NCBI GenBank assembly: GCA_964384335.1
Contig: CAYLKN010000044.1
Coordinates: 1 to 13,067 of the forward strand
Source: JAUICS01 sp964384335
GTDB taxonomy: Bacteria; Pseudomonadota; Alphaproteobacteria; Micavibrionales; Micavibrionaceae
Direction of reading: 5' to 3'
DNA length: 13,067 nt
Below, in pieces: positions 9,471 to 13,067 of this stretch (position 1 is the stretch's first letter; each line of letters starts with the position of its first letter). The translations under genes were made by a program, and so were the position numbers. A model generated the notes under the pieces. The model was not told the origin of the DNA. It saw only the letters and a list, made by a program, of their open reading frames with translations, and did not search any database.

Positions 9471-11090
9471 TCAGGATACGATCAGCCATTGCCCGCCATC
9501 GGACATGACGGTCATGGTCTGCAGGTGGCTTGTCAGCGTATAGCCCTGGCTGTCCGGCGAGCCGCCGTCCTCATCCTCGATGGAAACGGCGTTGCCCGAC
9601 GTGTCCTGTTTTTTGAAGGTCGTCAGCGCGCCGGCGGCATCCTGCGGCCGCGGCAGGACCACTTTGATCGGCGCTTCGAAGGCGCTGATCACATAAAGCC
9701 GGTGCCAGCCATTGACATGGACTTCGCCGTTTTGCGCATCCGAATTTTGGAGATACAGGCTGTTTTCCGGCGTGAAATTGCCGCCCAGGATCCACCACTC
9801 GGCACCGTTCGACATACAGGTCAACGTGTCGTAGCGCGTCGTCAGAGGAACCTTGCGCCTGTCCGGGCCGGCACCGTCCAGTTCCGCAATGCTAACGGGG
9901 TTCTGGCTGATATCGATCTTTTTGATACTGACGATCCGCCCCGTGGCGTCAGAGGCATTGGGCAAGCGCAATTCCAGTGGCAGGTTGAAAGAACTGATCA
10001 GATACATCGTCGTTTTCAGGTCCAGATCAATAACGCCGCTGCTGCCTGCTGGCGGGTCGATATATTCCGTACTTAAGGTTTGTCCTTCAAGATGCAGGTC
10101 CGTGATCCATGCATCTTTTAGGAAGTTTTTCGTTGGGAAGCCCGCGTTATAGGCCTGGTACTCGCCGCCCAGCGTCGGGTCCCAAATGGCCGCGCCGCCA
10201 GTGGCCGAGAACAGGTTGATAATCGTCGTGTTCTTGCTGCCGTTATCAATGCGCACTCCCGGCGCCGTGCCGAGACATTCAGCATAGAAATTGACGATCC
10301 GGTTTTCATCCGTACTAAAACCCAGCCGGAAGCAGGCCTCTGCGTCCGGATGGACATTGGCCTCGCAATCGAGGAAGGAATTGTGAAACCGCCCGGCGCT
10401 GATAAAAAAACCGCTGCCCGACATAGGCGCGGACAGGGAATAAACCCGCACGTCATGCAGCTTGTTCGCATTCGGCGTATCGCCGAACGTGTCCGGATCG
10501 CCCCAATCGGACGGCGTAACCGTGAACAGGACGCCGTTTAATTGCGGGCGGGCTACCAGAATGCGGCTGGCATTGTTCCAGTAACAGGGCTTGTCCGTGT
10601 CGTTCCAGCCGTCGAAGGTTATACCGTTAATGCAATCCCATATCGAGACGTTTTCGACGATGTTTTTCACGCACGGCCCGTCGCGGCCATAGAGCATAAT
10701 GCCGGTCGCCCCGCCGACAACCCGCAAATCTTTAACAGTGCTGTAGCCGTCCACCATATCAATGGCATTGTAATTTGACGGATAGTCCGGCAATTCAACC
10801 GGGTCATAAGGCTCTTCCCGCGCCTGAATGACGGAGCCGTCGCCCGCGCCGAACAGCATTCGGCCATAACCAACCTCGACAGGCGCGGTGGTGCGGTATG
10901 TACCGGGCGGCAGGAAGACGGCGGCGTTTTCAGAAAGTGCGGTATTAATCGCATCCGTATCGTCGGCAATACCGTCTCCGTAAGCGCCGTAATCTTGCGG
11001 CACGGCAATTTCCCGGCTGGACAGGTATTTGCGGAAGTCCAGCTTGTTCACGTTCTGGCCGGGCGTCAGGATGTTGTTGATTTTCGCCAT
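9471..11090 (-). CDS. Phage tailspike with pectate-lyase-type beta-helix and duplicated C-terminal domain
   Basis: The 539-residue product carries DYGAYGDGIADDTDAINTAL (residues 33-52) and the FLPPGTYRTT motif (59-68), hallmarks of the pectate-lyase-3-like N-terminal turn of phage tailspikes. A right-handed beta-helix probably extends to about residue 345. The C-terminus has two ungapped copies of a domain of about 84 residues, at 352-436 and 455-538 (offset 103), sharing the pattern Y-[LV]-I-S-[AS]-F, LP, KK-x-D, DG-x-x-PD, T-x-T-x-M-S-[ND]-G and W. Tailspikes of this class bind and often degrade surface polysaccharide. Enzyme activity is not shown here. The start lies 3 bp after the fibre gene stop with GGAG about 10 bp upstream. 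Confidence 0.8.
   Translation of the reverse strand: MAKINNILTPGQNVNKLDFRKYLSSREIAVPQDYGAYGDGIADDTDAINTALSENAAVFLPPGTYRTTAPVEVGYGRMLFGAGDGSVIQAREEPYDPVELPDYPSNYNAIDMVDGYSTVKDLRVVGGATGIMLYGRDGPCVKNIVENVSIWDCINGITFDGWNDTDKPCYWNNASRILVARPQLNGVLFTVTPSDWGDPDTFGDTPNANKLHDVRVYSLSAPMSGSGFFISAGRFHNSFLDCEANVHPDAEACFRLGFSTDENRIVNFYAECLGTAPGVRIDNGSKNTTIINLFSATGGAAIWDPTLGGEYQAYNAGFPTKNFLKDAWITDLHLEGQTLSTEYIDPPAGSSGVIDLDLKTTMYLISSFNLPLELRLPNASDATGRIVSIKKIDISQNPVSIAELDGAGPDRRKVPLTTRYDTLTCMSNGAEWWILGGNFTPENSLYLQNSDAQNGEVHVNGWHRLYVISAFEAPIKVVLPRPQDAAGALTTFKKQDTSGNAVSIEDEDGGSPDSQGYTLTSHLQTMTVMSDGGQWLIVS
9477..9728 (-). repeat. Tailspike C-terminal domain, copy 2
   Basis: Encodes residues 455-538 of the tailspike, forming the extreme C-terminus of the protein. 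It is joined to copy 1 by a linker of about 18 residues (GNFTPENSLYLQNSDAQN). It could act as a trimerising or receptor-binding knob. Confidence 0.7.
9783..10037 (-). repeat. Tailspike C-terminal domain, copy 1
   Basis: Encodes residues 352-436 of the tailspike. It aligns without gaps to copy 2 at 9477-9728, including YLISSF/YVISAF, the KK-x-D motif, DG-x-x-PD and the final SNGAEW/SDGGQW. The copies have diverged strongly, so the duplication is old. Confidence 0.7.
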
Positions 11091-11093
11091 GGC

Positions 11094-12404
11094 TTACAGC
11101 TCCGCACTGGCAAGGATCGTCCCGCCCATCCCGCGCTGGATATGGAAGCGCCCGCTGGTCAGGCCTGAAAACAAGGCGATATCGGCCCGGCCATGATCCT
11201 TGTTGTTGTCATGGATTGTTCCGATATGCGCCGAAGACTGCGTGAAGTCGGCTGTATAACCGTCCGTAAAGGCCAGGGCCGCCGTCACTTCATAGCCGGG
11301 TGCGGCGCGCATACCCGGATGGTTTAATACGACTTGCATATTGCTAGCCGAGTTGGCAACGGCAACAAGGCCGGTGACAGGCCGCAAATACCGGTGCACA
11401 AATTCCTGTTCCACGGCAACGGGCCGGAATTCGAAATCCCGCTTGACGCTGCCGATAGAGAATTGCTGTTCGGCCATAAAGAAGTCTTTCGCCGTAACCG
11501 CCCCACAGTCGATCTTGACCTCGATCTCAATCCCGTTGCGGCAATCGCCCATATCGGCAACGGAGAATTCAATCGTATCGTTGGTATCATTGGCAACCTG
11601 CACTGTGGCGCTGTCGATATCCGTCGTACTGGCAAAATCGTCTTCGGAATCGGCCTTGCGCACGGTGATGATATAATCCAGCGTGGCACCGCTATCGTGA
11701 TACGTGCGCGCCGAGAAATGCGCAGCCTGGTTGGCAAAAGCCCGCGCGTCCCGCGATTCAATGCGGCAGCGGAACAGCACAGCCCCGGAGGCGTCCAGCG
11801 TTGTGTCTTCCACCATGCAGGCCATGCCCGTGACTGTGAGGGTATAAGCGCCGCTGAATTGCTTGACTGTCCCGGCGGATACGGTGCCTTCGGCCTTGAC
11901 GGCCAGCAGGTCCACCGGCCCGTATTGCCATGTATTATCCAGCGTCTTGTCGCCCCGGTGCGAAACCATGCAGCCGCCGTTGATGACCGCGTTGATCAAA
12001 CCGGGATGCGGCGCATTCAAGAGATCGTCATATTCGCCGCTTGTCGCAACCGTTGCCAGATCGCCGGGCTGCACGGCTGTATCCGCTTTCGCCCCCTGGG
12101 ACGCCGTGGCGAAATCGCCTGTGTCGTTATAGGCCGCGCTTCCCACATCGGCAGGCTGCAAGGCCGTATCCGCCAGAGCGCCCTGGGCGGCGCTGGCAAA
12201 ATCCTCAATGGCCGATCCGGCTGCCGTGCCTGCATCCGTAATGTCGGTTAGGGTATGAGTGTGCCCGTCCGCCGCAAGCCCGTCCCGCATCTCGTCGGGC
12301 GTGGTCTTTACCGTCGCGCCTTCCTGGACAATTGGTATGTATTCAGTGCCGCTCAGGGGCGTATCCGCATCAGGCAGTTCTGAAATTTTCTTTGTTGTCG
12401 CCAT
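11094..12404 (-). CDS. Phage tail fibre protein
   Basis: The 436-residue product begins KISELPDADTPLSGTEYIPI, a start common in tail fibres of alphaproteobacterial prophages. GHTHTLTDITDAG follows (47-59), then two tandem 29-residue repeats (68-96 and 97-125) of the type DFA[ST]A[AS]QGA-x-ADTA-x-QP, probably a fibrous shaft. A beta-sandwich-like region follows from about 135 (GLINAVINGGCMVSHRGDKT). DFFMAEQQFSIGSVKRDFEF leading to RYLRPV recalls the QLE-G-x-AT-x-FE-x-RP-x-x-RY block of many phage fibres. The protein is likely an adhesin attached to the tail tip. GGAG 9-10 bp before the ATG overlaps the last codons of the upstream gene. A second adhesin gene, the tailspike, follows directly. 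Confidence 0.75.
   Translation of the reverse strand: MATTKKISELPDADTPLSGTEYIPIVQEGATVKTTPDEMRDGLAADGHTHTLTDITDAGTAAGSAIEDFASAAQGALADTALQPADVGSAAYNDTGDFATASQGAKADTAVQPGDLATVATSGEYDDLLNAPHPGLINAVINGGCMVSHRGDKTLDNTWQYGPVDLLAVKAEGTVSAGTVKQFSGAYTLTVTGMACMVEDTTLDASGAVLFRCRIESRDARAFANQAAHFSARTYHDSGATLDYIITVRKADSEDDFASTTDIDSATVQVANDTNDTIEFSVADMGDCRNGIEIEVKIDCGAVTAKDFFMAEQQFSIGSVKRDFEFRPVAVEQEFVHRYLRPVTGLVAVANSASNMQVVLNHPGMRAAPGYEVTAALAFTDGYTADFTQSSAHIGTIHDNNKDHGRADIALFSGLTSGRFHIQRGMGGTILASAEL
12030..12203 (-). repeat. Two tandem 87-bp repeats in the tail fibre gene
   Basis: Units at 12117-12203 and 12030-12116 encode the two 29-residue fibre repeats. Similarity is clear in the first two thirds of each unit at DNA level as well (GGCTGCA, GGC-GTATCCGC and CCCTGGG on the + strand), and fades at the end of the second copy. 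Confidence 0.65.
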
Positions 12405-12410
12405 GTTTCA

Positions 12411-13067
12411 TCACTCCAATGCAAGGACGACGTCCGCCGTGCCGGTCGTCGTGTCGTTGACCGGCGCGGTGAACGCCGATTTATTGCCGTAGCGGTCCAC
12501 GGACCGCATCCAGTAGTACCGGGTTTCGCCGCCCGGAAGGCCGTTGCGCGTTAATTCATTGCCGTAAACTTCCGCTATGCGGGAGGCGTCGGTTTCCGGG
12601 TCCGGGGTGCTGGCTGTGTGCTCCCAGACCTCGACATAGCGCAGGTCGCTGTCCGTGACCGGGTCCCAGCTAATGTGAATAGTGTCATCTCCTGCCGTCG
12701 CCACCGGGTTTTGCGGCACGCCCGGCGGCACGGACGCATTGTTTGGGGCAATGACGGTTTGGGAGCCGTCCAGCGCGATCAGGTCGCTTTGCGAAAATTC
12801 GTATATGTTCGATCCGTCCTCGTTCAGGATCAAGTCAACGCCCAGATCCTCCGTCATGCTCCAGGTATCGACGATGCAGGGCAGCCCGGCGAGGCCGAAA
12901 CGCGGCAGGTTCACGGCCACCGTATTTCCCGCTGCAAGCTGGAAGCCGACAAGGTTGGCCGGGAACAGGACTTGTTTTTGCCGCCTGTTTTGTTCGAGCG
13001 CAATCATGGCGATCCGTTGCGCCATTGTGTGCGACTGCGTGAACGGCAGGTCGAGCGTTGACGTAAC
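12411..13067 (-). CDS. Phage tail-tip (J-like) protein, C-terminal part with fibronectin III domain
   Basis: The frame is open to the window edge, so this is the last 218 residues of a larger protein. It starts with STLDLPFTQSHTMAQRIAMI, matching the LPF-T-x-x-x-AQR-A-x-x-L pattern of J-like tail-tip or baseplate hub proteins. A probable fibronectin type III domain follows (PGVPQNPVATAGDDTIHISW onward, ending in YYWMRSVDRYGNKSAFT). J-like proteins form the tail tip and contact the host or anchor side fibres. The next two genes encode such adhesins, which fits. An internal ATG at 13025 is not the start because family-like sequence continues upstream. The TGA stop lies 6 bp before the fibre ATG. 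Confidence 0.75.
   Translation of the reverse strand, partial: VTSTLDLPFTQSHTMAQRIAMIALEQNRRQKQVLFPANLVGFQLAAGNTVAVNLPRFGLAGLPCIVDTWSMTEDLGVDLILNEDGSNIYEFSQSDLIALDGSQTVIAPNNASVPPGVPQNPVATAGDDTIHISWDPVTDSDLRYVEVWEHTASTPDPETDASRIAEVYGNELTRNGLPGGETRYYWMRSVDRYGNKSAFTAPVNDTTTGTADVVLALE

Noticed and set aside
9468..10076. 202-residue open frame on the + strand opposite the tailspike gene
   Set aside because: It is antisense to the duplicated spike domain and Arg/Gln/Asp-rich with no recognisable fold. It is a shadow.
12030..12203. CRISPR-like repeat pattern
   Set aside because: There are only two units, they are in frame within a fibre gene, and there is no repeat-spacer structure. They are protein shaft repeats.
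11334..12251. 305-residue open frame on the + strand opposite the tail fibre gene
   Set aside because: It lies wholly antisense to a well-supported fibre gene in GC-rich DNA, where long shadow frames are expected. Its translation has no domain pattern.

Overview
The window looks like a proteobacterial genome segment, probably alphaproteobacterial and carrying a prophage. The tail-fibre N-terminus (KISELPDADTPLSGTE type) and the late-gene style fit alphaproteobacterial prophages, but nothing here fixes the genus. Two blocks converge near position 7,860. By eye there are three base compositions: about 50-55% GC for 1-3978, about 40% GC for 4039-7821, and about 58-60% GC for 7907-13067.

Left block, + strand (1-7821): a defence-type locus. 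It opens with the C-terminal 239 residues of a type III-like adenine methyltransferase (Mod). A 1085-residue superfamily 2 helicase-nuclease (Res-like) starts directly after the Mod stop codon. After a 60-bp gap comes an AT-rich 1260-residue protein. Its N-terminus has an intact-looking PD-(D/E)xK nuclease motif; this is followed by a degenerate P-loop-like segment and about 900 mostly helical residues that I cannot assign. The composition change in the gap suggests that the large gene was acquired separately from the Mod/Res pair.

Right block, - strand (13067-7907, read right to left): the end of a tailed-phage late operon. The order is the C-terminus of a tail-tip (J-like) protein with a fibronectin III domain, a tail fibre with two 29-residue repeats, a tailspike with a pectate-lyase-type beta-helix start and a duplicated C-terminal domain, a small membrane/coiled-coil protein, an M15-type endolysin, a two-helix holin candidate, an inner-membrane spanin and an overlapping outer-membrane lipoprotein spanin. 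The lysis genes are joined by 4-bp ATGA overlaps. The 110 bp before the endolysin hold two mutually exclusive hairpins and a possible 22-codon leader ORF that also ends in an ATGA overlap.

The defence locus abuts the distal end of the phage lysis cassette, a common site for prophage cargo genes. It may therefore be prophage-borne, but no attachment site or integrase is visible. The best candidate for something undescribed is the 1260-residue nuclease-fusion protein and its pairing with the type III-like Mod/Res. The second is the RNA structure upstream of the endolysin. No tRNA, rRNA, CRISPR array or insertion sequence was seen, and no gap between genes exceeds about 110 bp.
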